From: Lewinellaceae bacterium
GTDB lineage: Bacteria; Bacteroidota; Bacteroidia; Chitinophagales; Saprospiraceae
Assembly: GCA_016710765.1 (NCBI GenBank)
Contig: JADJUJ010000007.1
Coordinates: 1 to 64,000, forward strand
Reading direction: 5' to 3'
Length of the DNA stretch: 64,000 nucleotides
Shown here: in pieces, positions 16,994-27,700 of the stretch
Layout: each line of letters starts with the position of its first letter
Numbering within the stretch: the first letter of the stretch is position 1
Made by a program: the position numbers and the translations under genes
Notes under the pieces: generated by a model
What the model saw: the letters and a program-made list of their open reading frames with translations, nothing else
What the model was told of the DNA's origin: nothing
Database searches by the model: none

Positions 16994-17867
16994 GGACTTT
17001 GACTTATTTGATCGCTACTTGGATGGCAAAATGACAGCAGCCGAAATGCGCGTTTTCGAGCAAATGCTGCACGATGATAAGGCATTTTCCGAATCATTTA
17101 ATTTCCAAAAAGATGCCCGTCTTGCTGCCCGCCTCGATGGCCGGGAAGATTTGAAAAACCGGCTGCGACAGCGGAATTTGGCTGCGCAGGAAAAGCAAAA
17201 AATTTCTCCCGGGAAAAACTGGATTTTGGTTTTAGCAGGTTTGCTCCTACTGGTCGCCTTGTTTTTTTTGTGGAAAAAGGGCCAAAACAAACCTGCCGAA
17301 GATTTACCGCATCAGGAAATTTTACCTGAAAAGTCAACGCCTGGTGGGCAGCAAAAACAGTCTGAACCAACAACGCCAGGCCAGCCAATTGCCGAAAAAC
17401 CAACCGAAAAACAGCCTGGCAGTCCGGACGTCAGACAAGTTTTTGCAGCAAATTTTGATGCCTTCCAATCCAATGAAATCAGTGGGATGTTGCGCGCTGA
17501 CGATAGTCCAGACGCATTTCAGCAGTTTGTCGCGGCCTATTTGCGGGGTGAGCACAACGAGGCCTTGCGCCTTTTTGAAGACCTTTCCGCGGAAGATAAA
17601 TCGAATGAAAACATCCAGTTTTTAAAAGCAAACTCGCTTTTGGCCGTTGGGAAAACTGACGCCGCGATCACTGTTTTTGAAAAAATATCGGCGGAAAGAA
17701 ATGGTAAATACGCCTTGGAGGCACAGTGGTTTTTGGGCTTGGCAAAACTGAAAAAAGGCGATTTGGTTGGGGCGGAAACAATTTTTAGGGAACTTGGAAA
17801 GGGAAAAAATAGCCCATACCAGGCGGCTGCCGCATTAATTTTAAAACAATTGAAAAATTTCCGGTAA
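16983..17867 (+). CDS. One-pass membrane protein with periplasmic TPR domain, probable anti-sigma factor
   Basis: This 294-residue protein begins with FDRYLDGKMTAAEMRVFEQML (7-27), a helical segment like the N-terminus of anti-sigma proteins without the zinc ligands, then a basic stretch, one membrane helix (80-97), a Pro/Gln/Thr-rich linker (100-145) and a C-terminal helical repeat region (about 180-290: AAYLRGEHNEALRLFEDL, ANSLLAVGKTDAAITVFEKI, WFLGLAKLKKGDLVGAETIF), which are TPR units. The topology puts a sigma-binding N-terminus in the cytosol and a TPR sensor in the periplasm. Translation is coupled to the sigma gene by an 11-bp overlap. The anti-sigma role is inferred from position and layout. 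Its stop codon lies inside the next promoter motif. Confidence 0.7.
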   Translation: MEPKDFDLFDRYLDGKMTAAEMRVFEQMLHDDKAFSESFNFQKDARLAARLDGREDLKNRLRQRNLAAQEKQKISPGKNWILVLAGLLLLVALFFLWKKGQNKPAEDLPHQEILPEKSTPGGQQKQSEPTTPGQPIAEKPTEKQPGSPDVRQVFAANFDAFQSNEISGMLRADDSPDAFQQFVAAYLRGEHNEALRLFEDLSAEDKSNENIQFLKANSLLAVGKTDAAITVFEKISAERNGKYALEAQWFLGLAKLKKGDLVGAETIFRELGKGKNSPYQAAAALILKQLKNFR

Positions 17868-17893
17868 GATTTTGACGGCTCGAAACAGTAAGG
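17861..17893 (+). promoter_or_regulatory. Shared 33-bp motif, copy b
   Basis: CCGGTAAGATTTTGACGGCT, then CAGTAAGG. The first bases include the stop codon of the upstream membrane protein. The ATG of the next gene is 36 bp beyond the motif, a normal leader length for a promoter. Confidence 0.65.
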
Positions 17894-17928
17894 TTGAAAT
17901 GATTTTCACAAACTAAAATTTCAACCAC

Positions 17929-18932
17929 ATGAAAAAATTTGTTTTGTTGCCATTGCTTTGTCTGGTGTTTTTGATGCCCGTTTTTTCGCAAAACCAGAAT
18001 GGACTTTCTGCAACCCAATTGGCCCAATTGGATAAGATTTTCGAACCAGCCCGCAAATCAATGGTGGATGCCCTGAAAAAAAAGGATCCCAAAAAACTGG
18101 ATGCATGGCAAACGGATCTTAAAAATTTGGCTCAAATCCCAGACCTGTACGAACGTAAAAAGAGGCCGAAAAGGTCCAGGCCACTTATGCCGAATTTTTC
18201 AAGGCGGGCTATGCCGCCGCCAAAATTGACGAAAAGGCGTATCAATCCAAAGTGTACGCTTACCTTAAAAATTGCGGCTATATCATCACTTTTGGTCAGT
18301 ATTTAAATTTTACCGGGAAATATATTCCGGTTACAGCGCCCTCAACCAGTGGCGGGAACTGCCAGGAATTAAAATGCGACTTTACGGTAGATGATATCGA
18401 AACGCAGGCAAGAGGTTGGGGTACAGGATATGGGAATGCAGAGGTGAATGAAGGTAGGGTTCAAGACGTGTGCGGGCTGACCTCGAAAAGCAGTGTTATG
18501 GTGGAAGGCAGATGCGAACAATTCTCCGCAACGGGTGAAAATGTGACCATTCAGCCGGGCATGGAAAAGGTTGAGGTTTCCACCAAACTCCAACAGTATA
18601 GTTTCAGTGGTGACAGCAACCCGGGTTTTAACATGGGTTATGGTTATGCCGACTGTGGCATTTCAATTAATGGTGAGGGGTTGGAAAAAATTTTCATCTT
18701 TGATTCTGCTTTTGGCTTTTCGCCTTTTGGGTCACCGAGCAGGTGGTTTCTGTTTGAAAAGACTAACCAGTTTGTAAAAACAGAATTCATCCCACAAGCC
18801 GCGGGTGGAAATTATGAAATCCAAGTTTTTGCCAGAACGAGCGCCGAATCGGGTGGCTTTGGCACAGGCTCAGGCGAGTGCATCGTGGTGCATCCGGAGT
18901 ACATCAAGGTGTGCCAGTTTGCAAAAAAATAA
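17929..18932 (+). CDS. Secreted protein of unknown function (one-base frameshift)
   Basis: The start MKKFVLLPLLCLVFLMPVFS is a signal peptide. The frame breaks at the A-run 18157-18161: with six A instead of five, RKKEAEKVQATYAEFF... continues without interruption into the second frame to 18932, giving about 334 residues. The N-terminal third is helical (many Lys/Asp/Gln; LDKIFEPARKSMVDALKKKD). The C-terminal part is Gly/Ser/aromatic-rich beta structure with six or more Cys (NCQELKCDF, VCGLTSKSS, GRCEQF, ADCGIS, GECIVV, VCQF), which could form disulphides after export. I recognise no family. It is preceded by its own copy of the shared promoter motif, so it is probably a target of the sigma factor. 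Confidence 0.65.
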
Positions 18933-19050
18933 GCGCCTGAAAACATAAATTTTCCGCAGGAGTCGCCCTTCTTTTTTTTATCAACATGAAGGACGACTCC
19001 TGTTTGATTTTTATCTGCCATTATGTATCGGGTTGGCGGTTTGCTGAATA

Positions 19051-21968
19051 TTATTCAACCAGCACAAATCCCGCCCAAAAAAACGGATTCGGGTATTTCT
19101 GGCGCATTTGTGATTGCGCTGCGCGGAACGCCGCTGGAATTTCCAACGCATTGAGCAGCCATTTTTCATAAAAAATAGCCATGAATTCACCCGTTTTCTC
19201 GTCGTTGATTTTCCAGAGCGACATCACTAAATACTGCGCCCCGGCAATTTTAAAGGCACGTTGCAGGCCATAAACCCCTTCGTTGCCAGCCAGGTCGCCC
19301 AGTCCTGTTTCGCAGGCGGAAAGCACGACAAGTTCGGTGCTGGATAAATCCATCTGGGCGATTTCCAATGCGGTAAGTATGCCATCTTCCATGTTTGGGC
19401 TTAGCGGTTTCCCCGTTTTCCAGGCGTGATTTGCACCCGATAAAACCAGGCCGGAACGCAGCAATGGGTTTTCGGAGACTTTAAAAATGGTTCGCTTGTT
19501 TCCAGAGTTTTTCCCAGGGTCTGGGAAAAAGAAGCCATGGGTAGCGATGTGCAAAATGCGTGGCGAAGCAAGTTTGTTGTTTTGATAAAAGTACCCGTCC
19601 AGACCCAATTGACCACCAAAGGATTTTAGCGCCTCTTCTGAAGCCGCGAAACCAGTTCGTTTTATGACGTTGAATTTTGCGACGATCAATTGTTTTTCAA
19701 TGTCCGTAACTTCTTTTTCGGTGGCAGGAAGGTAGTTCCAATTGTTGCCACGCAGGGTTGAATCGGCCTCCGGAAAATCTGATGTTCGGCTGCTCACCGT
19801 GCTACTGGACAAAGCCAAATCTGCATTTTCCTTAACAATGGCCGTGCTGTCGGCTTCGTACCTTATGCCACCGAAAATGGCTGCTGTACGGTTTTCAGGT
19901 GCTTTCCCTGCATTTCGGTTTGTCAGTTGGCGGGTACTGCCAAGGCTGGAAAAATTAAATTTATCGCCCAGTACCTGGTTGTCGGGAGTTTGAATTGCCT
20001 CCAGGTTCAGGCGGTGTATAAGGCCACTTGCCGAAAACCATATTTTTTCTCCTCCGGAAAAATAGGCTTCCAGGGGTTGCCAAACCAATTGGTAAAGGCT
20101 TTTGGTGCCATCGGTTTGGCGCTTGGCATAGAGTTTTTCGGTATAATCAGCAAGCCAGGATTTGGAACGATTGGTGAGCGCGAGCAATTCTTGTTCTTCA
20201 AAAAGCGGGACAAATTCTGGGGCCTTTTCACCGTGGCGCAAAACCAGCGCGGCGTAATAATGTTTGCCTGGCGGGTCGGCGAGTTTATCTTCAAAATCCA
20301 CGAATTCGACGGCTGTTTCACCCATTTTTAGAGCAGATTGGACATCCTGCCAGCGCACTTCCCGGCGGGCTTCCGAAAACCCGGGGAGGTTTTGGACGAG
20401 TTGTTTTTCGAGGCTGATGGACTGGTTTTCGAGTGAGTCGAGGCTCATTCGCTCGGTTTTTGGAAAAGTATACACTTCCGCGAGTTGTCTTTTTGTGTTT
20501 TTCCAATCCTCATAAATCAGTTGAATCGAGTCGGGGGCGGCGGCGGCCAATTGGTTGGCGATTAGCGAAGACTGCAAAAAATAGCCTTTTCTAAAAAGGG
20601 CGGCATTGTATAACGCGGCGTTTAAATCGGCGGACAACGGCGATTTGCTTTTAGCCCTTGTACCCAGCCAATCGTCTATCGTTGGAAATTGCAAAAGGTA
20701 AAGGTTCATTTCCTGCTGTGAGAAATGAGCAGAAGCGCGGTTGAGCAATTGTTTTTCAAGTATGGAAGCATGGATGAGGAGAGAATCTGATGCTGTGACC
20801 TGATTGATTTTTAAAAAGCCTCTGCCAGTTCCACCTCTGTGTCCAGGCAAAAATCGTCCTGCTCGCCGAATTCCTCCGCCCAGCCGGCGAGTGTTGCCTG
20901 GAAATATGCTATCGCTTCCGGGTACTGCCCTTTTTTCATTTTCGTTTTGGCGAGGCTTCGGAGGCAACGCAAATAGAGCATACCGAAGTTTTGTTCGATT
21001 TTTTCGTAGGCCGTTTTGCTTTCCAGAAAATACCGCTCAGCATTGTCGTAATCTTCCAGCATAAAATGTGTGCCTGCGGTGTTGAGCATCAGGTGGGCGA
21101 ATTCGGGCGTGTTTTTGCCAATCGTTTTTTCCAATATATCGGCAGCCTCCAAATAACTATCCTTAGCTTCTTCGTAATCCTTGCGTTCGGAATACAACAG
21201 CCCTAAATTGCTCAGCAGCGTAACCATTCGGGGATCCTGGCCCTTGTTCACGCTTATAAAAACATGGGTTGCCTGTTCGAAATAGGAAATGGTTTTGTCG
21301 AATTGGGCTAAATAATAAAAAACCACACCGATGTTGGTCAAGCACACGGCATACTCTTCACTGACCGTTCTTCCCGATTTTTCAAGTGCATTTATAGAAA
21401 GCAGCAATATTTTTTCTGCCTCTTCAAATTGCCCGGCATTGATGTAAACATAAGACAGGTTGGCCAGCACCTTGTTGTACATATCATCACCGGTCAGACC
21501 GTTTTTTTCTAGGATATTTAAAGCAGCCAGATGTTTTTCGATGGCTTGCCCGGGCCGTTTGGTGCGTGAAAAAACGGAACCCAAGTCATCCAGGGTTTGT
21601 GCGTAAGCCGTGCTTTCCTTGCCCAAAATTTGCTCCCGCAGGGTAAGCGTTTCAAGGAACACCGCCTCTGCTTCGGCATATCTGTTTTGGAAAAAAAACA
21701 TCCTTCCTCTGGCAGAAAGGCAATTAGCGTAGGCAGGGTGTGATTTTCCGAAAATGGAATCCGTTTTTGACAGGGCAGTTGAAATAATTTCCAGACCAAC
21801 AACTTGCTGTTGGCTCTTGAAAGCCTTCCAGCCCTTTTCCAGCAGGGTGTCGATTTCGGAAATTGCCCGTAATGAATCCGCCGAAGATTGTCCCCAAAGG
21901 GATTTGGTACTGGTGAAAACCAGGCAAACAACAAAAGTCAAATATTTGATTTTCAGTGCTTTATTCAT
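19051..21968 (-). CDS. Exported TPR-CHAT protein, caspase-like protease (one-base frameshift)
   Basis: Read from 21968, the protein has a signal peptide (MNKALKIKYLTFVVCLVFTS..WGQ) and about eight TPR units to residue 385 (Asn/Ala/Tyr-rich: CLSARGRMFFFQNRYAEAEA, NLSYVYINAGQFEEAEKILL, and so on). It stops at 20811 within TTTTTAAAAA. One extra T restores AEAFLKINQVTASD and continues through the 19051-ended frame: a helical linker, then a CHAT domain with the catalytic pair in ILHIATHGFFF (His) and LVVLSACETGLGD (Cys). It is therefore one ~970-residue protein. CHAT is a caspase/separase-like peptidase fold; in other bacteria TPR-CHAT proteins cleave specific partners, such as gasdermins or Csx30. 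The signal peptide makes this a periplasmic or surface enzyme. It converges on the secreted-protein gene at 17929. Confidence 0.85.
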
Positions 21969-22010
21969 ATGCTTATTGATGCGAATATTTTTTTAAAATA
22001 AATTCCATTG

Positions 22011-22043
22011 CCGGTAAGATTGAAACGCTTCACAACAATAATG
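22011..22043 (+). promoter_or_regulatory. Shared 33-bp motif, copy c
   Basis: CCGGTAAGATTGAAACGCTT, then CAATAATG. It faces the CARDB gene (ATG ~57 bp downstream) and lies in the divergent region with the TPR-CHAT gene. Spacing between the three blocks equals that of copy b. Confidence 0.65.
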
Positions 22044-22099
22044 AAAATAAACGGCCTTGCCGGAAAATAATTCACCCATCAATACTCACCCAAATAAAA

Positions 22100-22588
22100 T
22101 TGAAAATCATGCTTATTTCGTTCAACCGCCGCCCGGTTTTTGCGGCCATTGCTTTACTGATTTTTTCATTTTCGAACACCGCTTTTCGCAAACCGGAACA
22201 GCCGGTTGGTCTGCCCGACTTACAGGTAATAACCCAGGTGTCGGTTGTGAAACTAAACAGTACAACGTTTTACTACGTATTCACCATCCAAAATACGGGT
22301 ACCGCCAGGGCCGATTTAAGGAACATGAAAATCCTGACTACTTATGCTTGGGATGGGTACCAAGAAGGCCGTACCGATAAATACCTGAATATGCGGTATG
22401 ACACGCCACCCAACCCGAATGCTCTTGCGCCAGGTGAAAAGGCCACAGTACGGTTTAAAGTAAGTGTACGCCCTCGCCAGTTGCCCAACTTTTTTGTCGT
22501 GGATATTTTGCTGGATGTCAACGATTCCGTGCAGGAGTCAAACGAAAGCAATAATACAGGCGGCGGCAATTCTATTGGTCTGGGGTAG
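22100..22588 (+). CDS. Secreted CARDB-domain protein
   Basis: A 162-residue protein with an N-terminal signal peptide (about residues 1-29; a second Met at residue 4 is an alternative start) followed by a single Ig-like domain. LPDLQVITQVSV...TFYYVFTIQNTGTARADL...LAPGEKATVRFKV...DVNDSVQESNESNN is the characteristic CARDB pattern, with its D-x-x-x-x-V-x-E-x-x-E-x-N-N ending. CARDB domains are adhesion modules on surface or periplasmic proteins. A single free-standing domain suggests a small partner or substrate protein rather than an enzyme. It is the first gene after promoter motif c and probably heads a three-gene unit. Confidence 0.75.
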   Translation: MKIMLISFNRRPVFAAIALLIFSFSNTAFRKPEQPVGLPDLQVITQVSVVKLNSTTFYYVFTIQNTGTARADLRNMKILTTYAWDGYQEGRTDKYLNMRYDTPPNPNALAPGEKATVRFKVSVRPRQLPNFFVVDILLDVNDSVQESNESNNTGGGNSIGLG

Positions 22589-22657
22589 GGGCAACTTGCC
22601 CAGTCTGATCATTATTCCAAATTAAGAACCATCATTCACCTTGAAATTTTATCAAAC

Positions 22658-23191
22658 ATGAATTTCTTCCCTGTCCTCAGGCGGGCGAGCCTCGTTTTGC
22701 TTTTTGCGGTCACTGCGTTCCAACAACTTTCTGCTCAGATAAACGTAACTTGCAATACCCCGGCAAACGCGCGCTGGCAACCCTATTTAAATTGGATCGC
22801 CCCAGCCCAGCCCCTGACCAATGCCATTACCCTCAGCATCACACGATACTCAGCGAATACTTTTTCCTTGAGCATCAACACACTGGCAAGCAACATGCCC
22901 AACATGAAGGCTTTTGGTAAGGTTTCGTTTCGGAAAACCGAACTGGAGGGTGTTTCCTGTCTTAAAACTACCAATATCTTCCTGCGAAACCCAGCCAATG
23001 GCGTGGGGCAAAGCATACCCATAAGCTGTGCTTTTTTCGCGGCTGCGCAATTGGGCGCCAACCCTGGCCATATCACCCTGGGCAATATTGGCTTTACCCG
23101 CTCGGCATCAAGTGGGGATACCCACCTTTTCAAGAGAGACGATGGCGGCGAGTTTTTGGTCGTGCATTTTAAAAAGGAAGTGCTTTTTTAA
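22658..23191 (+). CDS. Secreted protein, unknown function
   Basis: A 177-residue protein with a signal peptide ending in FQQLSAQ (about residue 26). The mature part is rich in beta strand and has three Cys. It alternates short hydrophobic and polar segments like a single beta-sandwich domain (NAITLSITRYSANTFSLSIN; HITLGNIGFTR; GGEFLVVHFKKEVLF). No family is recognised. It lies 69 bp after the CARDB gene and 49 bp before the barrel gene, in the same direction, so probably the same transcript. Confidence 0.65.
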   Translation: MNFFPVLRRASLVLLFAVTAFQQLSAQINVTCNTPANARWQPYLNWIAPAQPLTNAITLSITRYSANTFSLSINTLASNMPNMKAFGKVSFRKTELEGVSCLKTTNIFLRNPANGVGQSIPISCAFFAAAQLGANPGHITLGNIGFTRSASSGDTHLFKRDDGGEFLVVHFKKEVLF

Positions 23192-23240
23192 CATTAGCAA
23201 CATGTTTTTAAATTTCTAACCATCCCTCAATCCAGTCACC

Positions 23241-24445
23241 ATGTTATTTAGATTTTTCAACTGCCTGGCCGCCATTTGTCTCCATTTTGCATGCTACAAG
23301 CCCAGAAAATCGGCAATTTGGACAAGGCTGCCAAGGCCACTGAGTTTTCAATTCCGGCTAGTCCGGCGTTCAATATGCTGAACGAAAACGTGCCCGCCAG
23401 GATCCAACGTTACGCTTCGCTCCACGATTTCAAAGTAGACTGGAGCATGACCAATGGGCAGCAGGGTTACTCTCTTAGCCCGGGCATCGCCATCGAGGCG
23501 CAACCCGTCTGGATATTGATGTTTGATCGCGCTGGAGCCCAAAAATATCGGGTTGCCAGCCCAGTTATGAAGACACTCAGCACCTTGAGCCTGTCGGTTG
23601 GAACCAATTCCTCGAACGACAAAAACTGGTTGGCCTGGGGGGCAAAAATTAACCTCTTTCGGCAAAATGACCCTTTGGCGGATCCTGCGTTTATACAAAG
23701 CCTGGAAGCGGCGACTTCAACCTTGACGAATGAAAAATTACTAAAAATTGGTGATCTAGAAAAATCAAAGGCCCTGCTCAACAGTCAGGAAGAAGATTAC
23801 GCCGATCTATTAAGTGCCTTGAACGATAGTATCGCCAGCATGAATGCAGCCATCGCAGAAATCAAGCGCGGCCAACCTGAGCGTATTGCCGATGCCCGCG
23901 ATGCTTACATAGAAAACCATTGGAATTCGGCGTTTCTCGACCTGTCGTTCGGACGGCTGTTGACCTTTCAACAAATTGACAAATCGTTCAGTCAGACTAT
24001 TTCGAACCCGGCAACCAGCCTCGATACGACGCTGGTTTTTACCCAAAACAGCCTTGAACTAAAGAACTGTGGTTACGGTGTTTGGCTTTCAGGGGGGCTT
24101 CCCATTGGTTCCAGCGTGATGATTTCGGGGATGGCCCGCTATGGAAAGCGGGCTTCGCCCATCACTGCTGAAATTGGGCAAGTTTTCTCTGCTGGTGCAA
24201 ACTTGCGCTATGGTGCGCGGCGCTATAATTTCTTTATGGAATTCTTTTTCGACCAAAACTCCGACCCCTTGTCGGATATTTCAAATGAAAATCTGGAACG
24301 CAAGTTGTACATGCTGACGTTTGGAGGCGATTGGCGAATTTCAAAAAATGTTATGCTTTCCTTTGGTATTCTGCAAACACGCGATTTTCAGAGCGGGGTG
24401 CTGTTTATCCAGCCTTTGGCCAATGTGAATTGTTTGATGCGTTGA
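23241..24445 (+). CDS. Outer-membrane protein with central coiled coil (frameshift in signal peptide)
   Basis: ATG at 23241 starts MLFRFFNCLAAICLHFA in one frame, and the long frame continues as MLQAQKIGNLDKAAKATEF. One missing base near 23289-23291 (CATTTTGC-ATG) joins them into a normal signal peptide ending in LQAQ. The ~400-residue product has beta-strand stretches (KTLSTLSLSVGTNS), a helical coiled-coil-like part at roughly 155-215 of the mature chain (LEKSKALLNSQEEDYADLLSALNDSIASMN) and C-terminal barrel-like strands (SAGANLRYGARRYNFFMEFFF). The last residues (NVNCLMR) do not look like a barrel end and lie only 20 bp before a 159-bp palindrome, so the true C-terminus may be lost. No known family. 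Confidence 0.6.
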
Positions 24446-24465
24446 ATGGATGTTGTTTTGAGTTT

Positions 24466-24624
24466 AGCAACGTGTCGGAAATAACTTTCCAATTTGGCGG
24501 CACTTTTTGAGCGCTGCCTGCGTTGCCAAAACAGTAATGTAATTTACTACACGCCTGTTTTGACGTCTTGTCAGCACACAAAACCTGCACCCCAAATCCG
24601 GAAAGTTATTTCCGACACGTTGCT
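24466..24624. mobile_element. 159-bp palindromic element, type 2
   Basis: Perfect 25-bp inverted ends (24466-24490 and 24600-24624, beginning AGCAACGTGTCGG). Then comes an inner stem CAAAACAG (24527-24534) / CTGTTTTG (24555-24562). TGCGTTG lies at 54-60 and CTTGTC at 102-107 of the element. The outer arms match the hairpin at 2083-2118 except for one compensated base pair. Confidence 0.85.
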
Positions 24625-24696
24625 TAATTGAATGTGAACTGTTTCAACAATTCATATTCAAAAATGGCAACAACGGCAATAATTGACAAATTGGAA

Positions 24697-24738
24697 GCCC
24701 GGAGCGTACGCGACTGCGTTACGCTCCGGGCATTTTTT
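24697..24738 (+). terminator. Intrinsic terminator
   Basis: GCCCGGAGCGTA (24697-24708) pairs with TACGCTCCGGGC (24720-24731), followed by ATTTTTT. It ends the three-gene secreted-protein unit. It is nearly identical, loop included, to the terminator at 15893-15938. Confidence 0.9.
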
Positions 24739-24790
24739 GTGTTTGGCGATCGTGAATTTTAGCAGCATCCACCCATTGCATCATCCTCCC

Positions 24791-27700
24791 TTACATCACC
24801 CACCAGCGTAATACCTTGCTATTTCCGGCCAGATCCCGGATGCTTACCCAATACGCCCCGGGAACCAAGCCTTCTGGCAAAGTAAGTTCCGACTTACCAG
24901 CCTGTAAAAATTCGGATTTTTCATACTGAACTCTTCCGAAAGCATCCCAAATACGTATGTCCAATTGCTGCGCTTGGGGCAACTCCAGCCACAAGTGCGT
25001 GTTGGTTTCACTGGGGTTAGGAACTATTTGCGCTTTTGGGCCAGAAACGCCGGGATTTTGTACCCCTGTTATTGTTCCGATAGTTTGCTGGAATGTCCAC
25101 ACACAACCTGCTGCATCGGTGATGCTCAGAGTATAATTGCCAGCCGGGAGGTTTTCCAGCGATGGCGTTGTGGCGCCATTGCTCCAAAGGAAGGCGTAGG
25201 GTGCCACGCCGCCGGAAACAGCGGTGACCAGCACGGCACCATCATTTGCCAAGGCCGAGCTCGCCGCTTGGATACTGGTTTGAACAAAGACTTCCGAGGC
25301 TTCCGGGATGTCGACATTTTGTACGGTGGTACAGCCGTGCGCATCGGTGACCGTAATGATGTAGGTGCCCGCCAGGCTGGTCATTTCATTTCCGGTTTCA
25401 CCAGAACTCCACTGGTAGGTATAATCCGGGACGCCGCCCGAGGCCGCAACAATACTTGTACCCTCCATGCCAGCACAAAGTATAGGAGCTGCATTTATCT
25501 GGAGTGTTATTGGCGTTGGACTGTCTACCAGCACCATTGCCTCCGCGCTGCATCCGTTATCGTCGGTGACGGTCACGGAATAGCCGCCGGAAGGGAGGTT
25601 GCTCAGTGTGTCTGAAATCTCCTGGTTGTTCCAAAAAAAGGAGTACCCTGTGGTGCCGCCACTGACGGCGACAGATGCCATTCCATTGGCTGCTCCAAAA
25701 CAAGAGACCGGCTGGGCGGTAGGTTCCAGACTGAGCGGCAAAGGGTTGGTCAAGGAAAAACTCTGCTGGTCGAAACAGCCGAATGCATCCAGGATGGTAA
25801 GGGCATAGTCGCCTGCATCAAGGTTGGTAATCAGGCTGTCCGTTATTCCATTTTGCCAAAGCCAGGCAAAAGGTGCGGTGCCATTGAGCGGTATTACAAC
25901 GGCCGAGCCATCGAAACTGTCGTGGCAGCTGATGGGGCTGGTTGACAGGGCGGTGTTCAGTTGTCCGGAAAGTTCAACTTGTACCGATCCGGAAAATGTG
26001 CAACCCTGTGCATCTGTAGCCGTAACGGTGTACAAACCAGGCGCCGCGTCCTGTATGCTTGCCTCGGTTTCGCCATTATCCCACAAATAAGCAGCTGGCA
26101 TAGCGCCATTGGTAAGCGTTATGCTCGCTACGCCACCCGTGCTATTGCTGCAATTGTAGTTTATGGCCGATACAGAAGCGGTTAAAACCGGCGCTGCCGG
26201 GATTTCGATGGGAAAAACTACTTCCCGTCCGAGCGCATCGGTGATGCTGAAATTGTAATTGCCGACGGTCAGGCCTGAAAGGTTAGTGCCACTTTGCCCA
26301 CCATTGCTCCAGGCGTACTGGAAAGGACCGCAACTCTTAGAAATATGAAATGCAACACTGCCGGCGGATGCATCGGTACAGGAAACGCCTTGTATGCTCA
26401 TGGAGTCCATCTGAATTGGCGTGGTTTCATACGAACACTGGCACAGCGCCGCCATGGCCTCGTTGGAGAACAAGGAATAAGTGTTGTTTACATCTGCATT
26501 TACGGGATGATTGGCCGTTCGGCCATCGCATTCCAACAGCTTGTTGTCGTAGTAATTGGTAAGCCGATAATACACCCCATTGTTGCAACTGCCGTTTTCG
26601 TTGTACACCACCACATCGCCGCCAACGTCCACGGTGCCCGACAAATTGTAGTTGGTCACTTTTGCCCGCATGCTGATTGTGGCGTTGTTGGACATGGTGA
26701 CATTTTCAGCAAAGCCCTGTCCTTGCACGACGGCATTGCCGCTGTAGTTGCCGCCATTTACAAAGGCGTTGTTGAGGATGCGTACTTGTCCGCTCATCAC
26801 GGCATCTTTAACCAGGGCAGTGTTTTCGATGCGCACCTGTTCTGAAATGTTGGCATTTCCCAACACCATTGCCGAAGGGCCTACAAATACAGAACTGGCG
26901 ACGGTGGCGGTGTTCTGCACCCAACCGCCGCCATTGCTGTGCAAATGTCCATTGAATTTTAGTTGTGACCGGAAATTGGCCGGCGCCTGAAATCCTTCGG
27001 GCACGGCGCCGCTGATGCTGAGTTCATAGGGGTTTCTGAAGTGCTTAGGGTAGCCGTGCCAGGTATCGTTCGTGGTGTTGGTGGTAATTTGATCAAAGGG
27101 AGCGCCCATGACTACCAGAAAGAGCTTGTTTTCATCGCCTTGCAAGGTAAAAATGATTTCCCGGGTGTTGTCGGCGTAGATTGGGCTGTACCGGCTGAGG
27201 GTTCCATTGGGGTGCGCAGCAACAAAGCCATAGCGCCATCCGGCATGTGCGTTGGCCTCGGTATGTCCTTTGAATTTTATGATGACTGCGCAGCTGTCGT
27301 TTTCCGGGTACAGGGGAATAACGTTGTAAGCAAACTCCTCCGGTGCTGTTTCAATGGGTATTTCGTAGCGATGATCTTCCCCCGGCACTTTTTTTAATAT
27401 GCTGAAGGTGGCCTGCGCGGAGGGGAGGTAGTACATCAGGTCGTCGTTCCGGTATTGCCGAAAATAGTTGCCGATATTGGAATAATTGAAATCAAAGGTG
27501 GCCATGCGGCGCGCATACAAATAAAGGCTGTCGTTAAATTGTGCCTGATTGTATCCTGCAAGGCGTTTGTAGGCTTGCAGCGGATATTCGGTACTCCAGG
27601 ACTCCCGCCAGAGCCTGTTGACCATTTCAATGCCTTCAGACTCCATGATGGCGAACAGTAATTCGTAGTTTTCGTAGGTATTTTTCCAGTCGCCCCATGT

